Positions 7,320-14,092 of a DNA stretch of 37,667 nucleotides are shown here, in pieces. The position numbers and the translations under genes were made by a program. Position 1 is the first letter of the stretch. Each line of letters begins with the position of its first letter. The notes under the pieces are model-generated. The model saw only the letters and a program-made list of their open reading frames with translations, was not told the DNA's origin and did not search any database. This stretch comes from Planctomycetota bacterium (GTDB lineage: Bacteria > Planctomycetota > UBA8742 > UBA2392), in NCBI GenBank assembly GCA_020425515.1, contig JAGQRI010000183.1:1-37667 (forward strand). Direction: 5' to 3'.

Positions 7320-9779
7320 ATGCCGCAACAACGCAAGCCCAGCTCACCGCTCAAGGACGCGCTCCGGATTTTTGCACGCAACAAACCGGCGCTGGTTGCG
7401 TTCTTCATGCTCGCCTTGCTGGCGGCTTCAGCCGCCACGGGCGCCGTCTGGACCGGCAAGCGCGCCGACGCCGCCGAGCGCGTCCGCATGGAGGAAGCAA
7501 AACTCGTCGGCGACAACTACAAGACCGAAGCGGTGGAAGGGGCCGTGCTTGACCCCGTTTCGCCCGAGCTCAAAGACACATTCCTGCCACCACTTTCGAA
7601 CAGTAACGCCCACCCGGACGAGAAATTCTACTGGCTGGGTACCGATCACCTCGGACGCGATGTGCTGGCTAGACTGTGGGCGGGTAGCACCATCAGCCTG
7701 ATCATAGGCTTTCTCGCGGTCGGCATTTCCATCGTGCTCGGCATCAGCCTTGGCGGTATCGCGGGCTACTTCGGACGCTCGCGTGTAGGCCTGATCGTGC
7801 TGGCCACCCTGTTGCTGCTGCTTGTGTGGGGCATTCTGCTGGCGGCAGGTCTGCCATTACCGGCCTGGATATGCTTCGGCCTGGGCATGGCTCTGCTGAT
7901 GGCGCAACTGGGTATCTCCGCCGTCGGCGCGCGCTGGAAGTCGGTTGCGTTTTTTGTCGTGGTCGTCGCCCTGTTCGCCTCGTTCAGCCTTTACAACCAT
8001 CATGTGGAAACCGCCACTCCGGAGGGACAGGTCTACGCGGAAGCAGCCAGGACACATCGCAAGTCCTATGACGAACTGCTGGCGATCCGGGACTACGGCC
8101 GCGAAGTCAAAGGCTGGGAAGAATCCGCGCCGGACAACCTCAAGAATCTGAACGCCGGCAAGGATATGCCCGAATGGCTTTATGCCGGCCAACTCAGAGT
8201 CGAAATCGGCACCCGGCAACTCGATCTGCAGGTCGCCCGTCTGGATGGGGCGAAGTACGATGCCGGGAACCAGCAGAACCTGCGCCTCGCCCGCGACCAG
8301 CAAGATCGCGCCGAACATCTGGAAGGATTCATCGATGCCTACGCCGACCGCAACAAGGAGGCGGCCGAGAACGAACAAGAGGCAATGGCCGAACGCGACC
8401 GGCTCTTCAAGGAAGATCGCCGCGATGAAGGTCGCGCCATGGCCGAGCGCGCGTCCGAATTCGCAATCCGCAAGAACACTTTCGACCCCGAGGCGCTGAA
8501 AGCCCGCATCGCCAAAACCCGCGCCATCGGGCAGGCGAACGAAGCCTATTACAGGAAGGTAATCGACGCGGCCGCTGATCCGCTCCAGACCCGCGCGGAG
8601 GCTATTGAAAACGCCGACAAGGCACTCCAGAAAATCTTGGAAAGCGGTGCGACGAACGATGAGTCGTTGCGTGCACGGCAGTTTGAAGTCGAAGATATTC
8701 TCCGAACCTGGGCGCAGGCATCGGCGGAATTCGATCTTGCCGACGCCAACCTGCGCATTCAGGCACTCAACGCGTCTATTGAAGATCGCAAGGCGGACGC
8801 AGCTGAAGGCGACGCCGGCCTGGCCGAACTCAACAAGCAGCTTGCTGCGGCCAAAGGCGCAAAGACCAAGGCCGAAAAGGCCGTCGCCGACGCGAAGGAA
8901 AGCCTTGAGGGACTGAAGAAAGCAAAGGAAGAATCCGACGCGGATGTGGCCGGAAAGCTGCTGGCTCCCTGGAGTGTGCAGGGCAGCAGCGGCTTGGTCG
9001 ATCGCCGCGGCAAGCTCCGCAAGGCCTATGTCATCCGTTACGAGACCGCCATGCGTTACGGGCTCACGGCACTGCACGTAGCGGAAGAATTGAACGGAAG
9101 CTACCGCTACTCGTTCTATCGCTTCAGCAGCCACTTCCTGACAACAACGATGCTGTATCTGCTGCTGGTCGTTGCAGCACTGACAATCATGGCGGCGTCC
9201 CAGGCCGTCGTGACCGACAAGCTGAAAGGTCTGCGGTTGGCCTATCTGCCGACAATTTCCGTCGACGACCTCGTTATGCGGTTCACCGAAATCATGCTGA
9301 CCGTTCCGGTGATCTTTCTGATCCTTGCGATCCTCGCGATCTTCGAAAAAGACGTATACATCACCATGGGTGTCATCGGCCTGACAAGCTGGATGGGCAC
9401 GACACGTTTCGTGCGCGCGGAGATTCTGTCCCTGCGTGAGCAGGACTTCGTTCAGTCCGCCCAGGCGCTCGGACTTTCCGACTTCCGTATCATCTGGCGA
9501 CACCTGGTTCCGAACGCGATCAGTCCTGTGCTCGTTAGCGCGACACTTGGCGTCGCGGGCGCGGTACTTGCCGAATCGACCTTGAGCTTCCTTGGCATCG
9601 GCGCCAAAGCCGACCAGACAACCTGGGGCCTGATCTTGAGCGAGGGTCGCGAGTACATCTTTGACGCGCCTTGGCTGACGTGGATCCCGGGTATTGCGAT
9701 CCTGATTACCGTACTGTCCTTCAACCTGCTGGGTGAGGGGCTTCGCGAGGCGTTCAATCCCAAGCTGCGCGGAAGGTAG
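7320..9779 (+). CDS. ABC transporter permease, OppC/DppC type, with ~495-residue internal insertion
   Basis: At 819 residues this is more than twice the usual OppC length (about 300). The normal N-terminal part is present: a first TM at about 24-44, the GTDHLGRDVLARLWAG motif at 107-122, then TM helices to GGIAGYFGR (145-153). The family then normally continues directly with the VDxxLMR helix, which here begins at 648 (VDDLVMRFTEIMLTVP). The rest is normal, with EAA loop DFVQSAQALGLSDFRIIWRH and LSFLGIGAK. The insertion (about 154-647) contains extra hydrophobic segments near 155-175, 180-200 and 207-225. A long charged, Ala/Glu/Lys-rich, probably coiled-coil region runs from 228 to 600, followed by one more TM near 605-627. 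There is no frameshift. Function of the insertion is unknown; it could be a periplasmic spacer for the enlarged binding protein. Confidence 0.92.
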   Translation: MPQQRKPSSPLKDALRIFARNKPALVAFFMLALLAASAATGAVWTGKRADAAERVRMEEAKLVGDNYKTEAVEGAVLDPVSPELKDTFLPPLSNSNAHPDEKFYWLGTDHLGRDVLARLWAGSTISLIIGFLAVGISIVLGISLGGIAGYFGRSRVGLIVLATLLLLLVWGILLAAGLPLPAWICFGLGMALLMAQLGISAVGARWKSVAFFVVVVALFASFSLYNHHVETATPEGQVYAEAARTHRKSYDELLAIRDYGREVKGWEESAPDNLKNLNAGKDMPEWLYAGQLRVEIGTRQLDLQVARLDGAKYDAGNQQNLRLARDQQDRAEHLEGFIDAYADRNKEAAENEQEAMAERDRLFKEDRRDEGRAMAERASEFAIRKNTFDPEALKARIAKTRAIGQANEAYYRKVIDAAADPLQTRAEAIENADKALQKILESGATNDESLRARQFEVEDILRTWAQASAEFDLADANLRIQALNASIEDRKADAAEGDAGLAELNKQLAAAKGAKTKAEKAVADAKESLEGLKKAKEESDADVAGKLLAPWSVQGSSGLVDRRGKLRKAYVIRYETAMRYGLTALHVAEELNGSYRYSFYRFSSHFLTTTMLYLLLVVAALTIMAASQAVVTDKLKGLRLAYLPTISVDDLVMRFTEIMLTVPVIFLILAILAIFEKDVYITMGVIGLTSWMGTTRFVRAEILSLREQDFVQSAQALGLSDFRIIWRHLVPNAISPVLVSATLGVAGAVLAESTLSFLGIGAKADQTTWGLILSEGREYIFDAPWLTWIPGIAILITVLSFNLLGEGLREAFNPKLRGR

Positions 9780-9783
9780 ATTT

Positions 9784-9849
9784 TCGTGTATCGTGTACCG
9801 TGGTTCGCCCATTCGCGCGGGCCACGGGCCTCGACCCACGGACCACGAC
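9784..9849. repeat. Heptamer repeat array 2 (TCGTGTA and CCACGGA types)
   Basis: Two runs of 7-bp units lie in the 71 bp between oppC and the response regulator. At 9784-9804: TCGTGTA, TCGTGTA, CCGTGGT. At 9822-9849: CCACGGG, CCTCGAC, CCACGGA, CCACGAC. The second run ends one base before the ATG at 9851. No canonical Shine-Dalgarno sequence is present. Confidence 0.7.
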
Positions 9850-9850
9850 T

Positions 9851-11212
9851 ATGAAAATCCTGCTTGCTGACGACGAACGTGGCATCCGCCTGACCCTTTC
9901 CGAAGACCTGGAAGAGGCCGGGCACGAGGTCGTCGCGGTCGAAGACGGCGAGCTCGCGATGAAAGAGCTCGGCAAGCAGCACTTCGACTGCATGATCAGC
10001 GACGTGGTCATGCCCAAGGTCGACGGCATGTCGCTGCTGCGCTTCGCGCACGAGAAGGTGCCGGACATCATAAGCATCATGATCACCGGCAACGCGACGG
10101 TCGAGCGCGCCCTCGAGGCCATGCGCCTCGGCGCCAAGGACTTCGTCGAGAAACCCTTCAACAACGAAAAGATCGTCCTGCTGGTCAACGGCTACGGTGA
10201 AAGCCAGCAGACCGGACGCAACTACAAGCAGCTCGTTGAAGAGGTCAGCAGCGAGTTCAAAGTCGACCAGATGGTGGGCAACAGCCCCCAGATGAAGAAG
10301 CTGTACCAGGACATCAAGACCGTCGCCGAATCCGATTTCAGCGTGCTGATCCAGGGCGAAAACGGCACCGGCAAAGAGGTCATCGCCACCGTGCTGCACC
10401 AGCACAGCGCCCGCTGCAAGGGCCCGCTGATCAAGGTCGGCTGCCACATCGCCAACGTGAACCTGCTCGAGGACGAGCTGTTCGGCCACGAACCGGGCGC
10501 CTTCACCGGCGCAAGCTCACGGCGTATCGGGCGTTTCGAGCAGGCCGACGGCGGTACGATTTACCTGGACGACATCGACGACATGCCGATCGACACCCAG
10601 GCCAAGCTGTTGCGTGTGCTGCAGGAACGCGAGATCGAGCGCCTCGGCGGCGACAAGCCGCTGAAGGTCAACATCCGCGTGATCGCCAGCACCAAGGTGG
10701 ACCTGAACGAGAAGGTCAAAGAAGGCACCTTCCGCCAGGACCTTTACCACCGCATCAACGTCATCGACCTGAACGTCCCGCCCCTGCGCGAGCGCGAAGG
10801 CGACATCTCGATCCTCGTCGAGCATTTCGTGAAGCGCTACGCGCCGGACGTCGAACTGACCATCGAGCCCGAAGCGATGTCGGCCCTCGTCGCCTACCCG
10901 TGGCCGGGCAACGTCCGCGAGCTGCAACACAGCGTCCAGCGCGCGATTGCATTCGGCAAAGCCGGCGGCGTGCTGAAGAAGGAACACTTCCTGCGCGACT
11001 ACAGCGCCGAGTTGCCGCAGGGTACGGAGTCGTCCACACCCGGCGACGACCGCCGCACGCTCAAGGACGTCGTGGCCGCCGCCGAGAAAGCCCACATCAA
11101 GAACGTGCTCAGTCTGACTGGCGGTAAGATCGAAGAAGCCGCGCAGATCCTCGGCATCAGCCGCAAGAACCTCTGGGAAAAACGCAAACAGTACGGCCTG
11201 CTCGACGACTAG
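9851..11212 (+). CDS. Sigma-54-dependent response regulator (NtrC family)
   Basis: This 453-residue activator has three domains. The receiver (1-115) has acidic pocket Asp7/Asp8, phosphoacceptor Asp51 in SDVVMPKVDG and Lys101 in VEKPF. The AAA+ sigma-54 domain (about 140-370) has Walker A GENGTGKE (169-176), the sigma-54 contact loop GAFTGA (216-221) and R-finger region FRQDLYHRINV. The C-terminal Fis-type helix-turn-helix (about 420-450) reads EEAAQILGISRKNLWEK. Walker B reads GGTIYLDDID where most relatives have LDEI, so the catalytic Glu appears as Asp. I use the ATG at 9851 because MKILLADDE is the normal receiver start; the in-frame extension upstream is encoded by repeats. No histidine kinase is encoded in the window. 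ccmB follows 18 bp later. Confidence 0.95.
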   Translation: MKILLADDERGIRLTLSEDLEEAGHEVVAVEDGELAMKELGKQHFDCMISDVVMPKVDGMSLLRFAHEKVPDIISIMITGNATVERALEAMRLGAKDFVEKPFNNEKIVLLVNGYGESQQTGRNYKQLVEEVSSEFKVDQMVGNSPQMKKLYQDIKTVAESDFSVLIQGENGTGKEVIATVLHQHSARCKGPLIKVGCHIANVNLLEDELFGHEPGAFTGASSRRIGRFEQADGGTIYLDDIDDMPIDTQAKLLRVLQEREIERLGGDKPLKVNIRVIASTKVDLNEKVKEGTFRQDLYHRINVIDLNVPPLREREGDISILVEHFVKRYAPDVELTIEPEAMSALVAYPWPGNVRELQHSVQRAIAFGKAGGVLKKEHFLRDYSAELPQGTESSTPGDDRRTLKDVVAAAEKAHIKNVLSLTGGKIEEAAQILGISRKNLWEKRKQYGLLDD

Positions 11213-11230
11213 CGGGGTTACACGCACTCC

Positions 11231-11932
11231 ATGGCCGAGTCCGCCACTACACCTTCGTTTGTTCGCGCCGTCGGCGTGCTGTTTGCACGCGAGATTCGCG
11301 TTGAGTTGCGCACCAAGTCACTGCTCACGAGCATGGGGTTGTTTGCCCTGCTGTGCATCGTGATCGTCGGGCTGGGCGTGCGCGGTATCAGCAGCAACGA
11401 AACCTACCACCGCTTCGTGCTGGCCATGCTGTGGGTATGCACGATGTTCGCGGCCGTGGTCGGGCTTAACCGCAGCGCCACGGCCGACCGACGCAAAGAT
11501 TTCTTCCAGGCGCTGATGCTGCTGCCGCACGACCCGGCGCTGGTCTACTTCGTACGCCTGGTCTCGACGCTCGTGTTCCTGCTGCTTACGCAAGCGATCA
11601 TGATTGTCGTCAGCGTCCCGCTGCTGAAGCTCGACTTCTTCGACCAGCCGCTGATGCTGCTCGTCGTGCCGCTTGCGGATCTTGGCGTCCTCGCGCCCGG
11701 CGTGCTGCTTTCGACCGGCACAAGCCGCGTGCGCGGCGGTGAGGCGCTGCTAACGATCGCGCTGCTGCCGGTCGCCGTGCCGGTATTCCTGGGGGCGACA
11801 GGCGTCACGGACGCGCTGCAGGCAGGCCTTGGCGCGCAGTCGGCCGCGCCGTTCCTGTTGCTGCTGGGTATCTGCTGCGCTATGTTCACAGGCCTCGGGC
11901 TGCTGCTGTACGGGCGCCTGAACGAAGGGTAG
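11231..11932 (+). CDS. ccmB: Heme exporter CcmB-like permease
   Basis: This 233-residue membrane protein has the length and layout of CcmB, the permease of the CcmAB transporter that supports loading of heme onto CcmE during cytochrome c maturation. It opens with FVRAVGVLFAREIRVELRTK, the typical cytoplasmic N-terminus, and then has six hydrophobic segments. The segment VGLNRSATADRRKDFFQALMLLPHDPALVYF matches the conserved loop region of CcmB. It is followed by ccmC after 44 bp, a normal order, which supports the call. The ATPase CcmA is not encoded here. The stop codon TAG forms the edge of a palindromic repeat. Confidence 0.85.
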   Translation: MAESATTPSFVRAVGVLFAREIRVELRTKSLLTSMGLFALLCIVIVGLGVRGISSNETYHRFVLAMLWVCTMFAAVVGLNRSATADRRKDFFQALMLLPHDPALVYFVRLVSTLVFLLLTQAIMIVVSVPLLKLDFFDQPLMLLVVPLADLGVLAPGVLLSTGTSRVRGGEALLTIALLPVAVPVFLGATGVTDALQAGLGAQSAAPFLLLLGICCAMFTGLGLLLYGRLNEG

Positions 11933-11971
11933 GGGCGGCCCGGCGGGCCGCCACTTAGGGCGGCCCCTACG
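11930..11971. repeat. REP-like palindrome (TAGGGGCGGCCC family) between ccmB and ccmC
   Basis: The sequence begins TAGGGGCGGCC and ends GGGCGGCCCCTA, an inverted repeat with one internal mismatch. A further GGCCCGGCGGGCC palindrome lies inside. The first three bases are the ccmB stop codon. It fills nearly the whole 44-bp ccmB-ccmC gap. Confidence 0.7.
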
Positions 11972-11976
11972 ACGAC

Positions 11977-12723
11977 ATGAAGACGAACGAAAAATCCTCG
12001 AAGGCCTGGCTTGTCACGGTCGTGCTGGCCGCGCTGGGCCTGATCGGCGCCGAGGTGGTGCTGTACCTGAGCTACTACTACACGCCTGTACAGATCACGC
12101 CCGGCACGCTATGGGTCGTCACGCCGGACGGCGGCGCGCCCATCAACCTGTACGAGTCCTACCGCATCTTCTTCATCCACTTGCCGAGCGCCTACACCAC
12201 GGCGCTGTGCTGCACCGTCTGCCTTGTCGGCGGCGTGATGTGGCTGCTGACGCGAAAAGAAAAGTGGGAAGCGCTGACCACGGCAGCCGCGGAAACCGGG
12301 CTGTTCGTTGGCGCTATCGTGCTGCTGACGGGAACGCTCTGGGCCGACTACGCATGGGGCAGCGGGCGCATCGGCAGCGGCTGGAACTGGGAACCGCGCC
12401 TGACGACCATGCTGATCCTGTGGCTGGCGTTTGCCGCACTGCTTGTGCTGCGCAAATCGATGGACACGCCACGCCAGCGCAGCGTGATGACCGCCGTGTA
12501 CGGCATCCTGCTGGGGCCAATGTACCCACTGGTCAGCAAAGCTGTGGAACTCGGGCGTACCAGCCACCCGCGCAGCTTCAGCGACCTGCTGAGCGCGCCG
12601 GAGATTGCGACTACGAAGTATCTCGCGAGTATTGCCGTAACGATTGCGCTGGCGTCCCTCGTGGCGCTGCGCTACCAGATGAACCGACTCAACCAGCAGA
12701 TCGAGCAGGAGCGTGCAGCGTGA
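11977..12723 (+). CDS. ccmC: Cytochrome c maturation protein CcmC-like (heme-handling)
   Basis: This 248-residue protein belongs to the CcmC/CcmF/CcsA heme-handling family, which presents heme to CcmE on the outer face of the inner membrane. It has six hydrophobic segments, the IFFIHLPSAY motif (His68) before TM2 and a second conserved His at 197 (RTSHPRS). These match the two axial-ligand histidines of E. coli CcmC. The tryptophan-rich WWD-type loop is present but diverged: GTLWADYAWGSGRIG and GWNWEPRLT (119-143) rather than WGTWWVWDARLT. A ccmD-like gene starts at a GTG overlapping the stop. An older relative such as CcsA is less likely given the ccmB neighbour and the length. Confidence 0.85.
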   Translation: MKTNEKSSKAWLVTVVLAALGLIGAEVVLYLSYYYTPVQITPGTLWVVTPDGGAPINLYESYRIFFIHLPSAYTTALCCTVCLVGGVMWLLTRKEKWEALTTAAAETGLFVGAIVLLTGTLWADYAWGSGRIGSGWNWEPRLTTMLILWLAFAALLVLRKSMDTPRQRSVMTAVYGILLGPMYPLVSKAVELGRTSHPRSFSDLLSAPEIATTKYLASIAVTIALASLVALRYQMNRLNQQIEQERAA

Positions 12724-13118
12724 ATCAGAGGCCAGAGGTCAGAGGTCGGAGGTCAGGGGCTGCGCGCGTGCTGCTGGTCGTGTTGCTGATGTTGCTTGCT
12801 TCGCCGGTGTTCGCCGACAGCAAGGATGAAAACCTGAAGCCGCTGGACGGCAACAAGACGGAAAAAACGGAAACTCCGCCGACTTCGAAGCCGGCAGACA
12901 CCGCCACGGACGCCGACCTTGAGGCGAAGTACCGCGCCGAGCTGGAAAAGCGCCTCACCCAGGAACGCGAAAGCTACGAGGGCTCGCTGCGCAGCTTGTG
13001 GCTCTCGAACTCGGCCGTGTGGGCGGCGCTGCTCGGGTTCATCATCTTCCAGGCCATCGGCATCCGCAAACGCACGGCCGAGCTCGCCCGCCTGAAAGCC
13101 CGGCGGGAAGAGGGGTAG
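12720..13118 (+). CDS. CcmD-like small membrane protein with signal peptide
   Basis: This 132-residue frame starts at a GTG overlapping the ccmC stop (GTGA). The first 11 codons are encoded by 7-bp repeats (NQRPEVRGRRSG). A strong signal peptide follows (VLLVVLLMLLASPVFADS), then a Lys/Thr/Pro-rich acidic linker, a predicted coiled helix, one TM near the C-terminus (SAVWAALLGFIIFQAIGI) and a basic tail (RKRTAELARLKARREEG). The C-terminal TM plus basic tail resembles CcmD, which tethers CcmC and CcmE. The position directly after ccmC supports this, but the signal peptide and linker are unusual. The true start could lie further in, for example just before the signal peptide. Function is inferred mainly from position. 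Confidence 0.65.
   Translation: MNQRPEVRGRRSGAARVLLVVLLMLLASPVFADSKDENLKPLDGNKTEKTETPPTSKPADTATDADLEAKYRAELEKRLTQERESYEGSLRSLWLSNSAVWAALLGFIIFQAIGIRKRTAELARLKARREEG
12726..12760. repeat. Heptamer repeat array 3 (CAGAGGT type), inside start of ccmD-like gene
   Basis: Five 7-bp units in register: CAGAGGC, CAGAGGT, CAGAGGT, CGGAGGT, CAGGGGC. The array lies 6 bp after the ccmC/ccmD overlap and is translated in the frame chosen for the ccmD-like gene. The AGAGG core is itself Shine-Dalgarno-like, so the array could serve an internal start just downstream. Confidence 0.75.
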
Positions 13119-13119
13119 T

Positions 13120-13180
13120 CAATTGCGAATTCAGGCTGCTGGCCTGATTCGAGATTCGTAATTCCCGATTCGAAATTGTC
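13120..13180. repeat. Heptamer repeat array 4 (GATTCGA type)
   Basis: Clear units in register at 13146-13180: GATTCGA, GATTCGT, AATTCCC, GATTCGA, AATTGTC. Weaker units CAATTGC and GAATTCA lie at 13120-13133. It fills the gap between the ccmD-like stop and the DUF58 ATG at 13183, leaving no Shine-Dalgarno sequence. Confidence 0.7.
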
Positions 13181-13182
13181 CG

Positions 13183-14043
13183 ATGCCGCTGTTCGACGAA
13201 ACCACGCTGACCCGCCTGCGCCGATTGCGCCTCGCGGCCGGGCGTGTCCAGCGCGGCGGCGCACGGGGCGAGCGACTCAGCCGGCAGTTCGGCGCGGGGC
13301 AGGAATTCGGCGCGCACCGCCCGTACGCCCAGGGCGACGACCTGCGGCGCGTGGACTGGAACGTCTACGGGCGCCTCGGTCAGTTGTTCCTGAAGCTGTT
13401 CGAGCAGCCGGGGCAATTGCGCGTGCTGCTGGTTGCCGACGACGCGCCCACTATGAACTTCGGCGAGCACGACAAGTGGCTGGCCGCCCGGCGTGCACTC
13501 GGCGCGGTCGGGCTGATCGCGCTCGAAGGCAGCGAGAAGGTTCTGCTGTCGCGCCTCGGCCAGCCCAAGCCGGTGAACTTCGACGGCACGGGCGAATCAC
13601 GCCTGCTGCAACTGCTGGAGGAAATGCCCCTGCGCGATGGGCCAGCAGCATCGGCGCCCCTGCACTCGCTGTTTGAGCGACGCGGGCGCGACTCCGTGCT
13701 GGTGCTCGTCAGCGACTTCCAGGACGCCGAGCCGCTGCTGAAACTGCTGCGCGATGCCCGGCGCAGCGGCGTACGCGCGATCGCCATCAGCATCGCCGCC
13801 GAGGAAGAGTTGAACCCCACCCTGGAAGGCTTCACCCGCCTGCAGGCCGTCAGCGGCGGTGAGACCCGCATGCGCGTCGACGAGCGCGTGCTGCAGGCCT
13901 ACCGCGAAGAAGTGAAGCTGTACCGCGAAGGCATCACCCGCGCCGTGCACGCCGCCGGCGCGGCCTTCATTGAGCTGGACTCCGCGGACCCCATCGAGCC
14001 CCTGATCGTCGACCTGATGCGCGCCGGTGTATTGGGTGCATAG
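13183..14043 (+). CDS. DUF58 domain protein (MoxR/BatA-associated)
   Basis: This 286-residue soluble protein is a DUF58 member. The signature is the segment FGAHRPYAQGDDLRRVDWNVYGRLGQLFLKLFEQ (about 46-79), followed by a von Willebrand A-like fold (LRVLLVADDAPTM, then VLVLVSDFQDAEPLL). The metal-site Ser/Thr residues are degenerate (ADDAPTM). DUF58 proteins are usually encoded with a MoxR AAA+ ATPase and BatA-like membrane proteins, and act in cell-envelope or stress functions that are poorly defined. A BatA-like gene follows 49 bp later; no MoxR gene is in the window. The ATG is preceded by a repeat array instead of a ribosome binding site. Confidence 0.88.
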   Translation: MPLFDETTLTRLRRLRLAAGRVQRGGARGERLSRQFGAGQEFGAHRPYAQGDDLRRVDWNVYGRLGQLFLKLFEQPGQLRVLLVADDAPTMNFGEHDKWLAARRALGAVGLIALEGSEKVLLSRLGQPKPVNFDGTGESRLLQLLEEMPLRDGPAASAPLHSLFERRGRDSVLVLVSDFQDAEPLLKLLRDARRSGVRAIAISIAAEEELNPTLEGFTRLQAVSGGETRMRVDERVLQAYREEVKLYREGITRAVHAAGAAFIELDSADPIEPLIVDLMRAGVLGA

Positions 14044-14048
14044 CGTTG

Positions 14049-14070
14049 CCCCTTCGCTAACGCTTCGGGC
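14049..14070. repeat. Short repeat-like sequence between DUF58 and BatA-like genes
   Basis: CCCTTCGCTAACGCTTCGGG is nearly symmetric around TTCGCTAACGCTTCG and fills the middle of the 49-bp gap. It resembles a dispersed repeat, but only one copy is clear in this window. A weaker related sequence (GCCGAAGCCTTAGCGTAGG) lies at 22593-22611, inside the ferredoxin gene. Confidence 0.35.
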
Positions 14071-14092
14071 TCCAATGCGCTATGCTTCGTGA

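Noticed and set aside
7857-9839. 660-residue open frame on the minus strand
   Set aside because: It is antisense to the OppC-like gene. The length reflects GC-rich codon bias; the plus-strand frame has clear family motifs at both ends.
12111-13118. 335-residue open frame extending the ccmD-like gene upstream
   Set aside because: The extra 200 residues lie over ccmC in another frame and are Arg/His-rich nonsense; the GTG at 12720 overlapping the ccmC stop is a better start.
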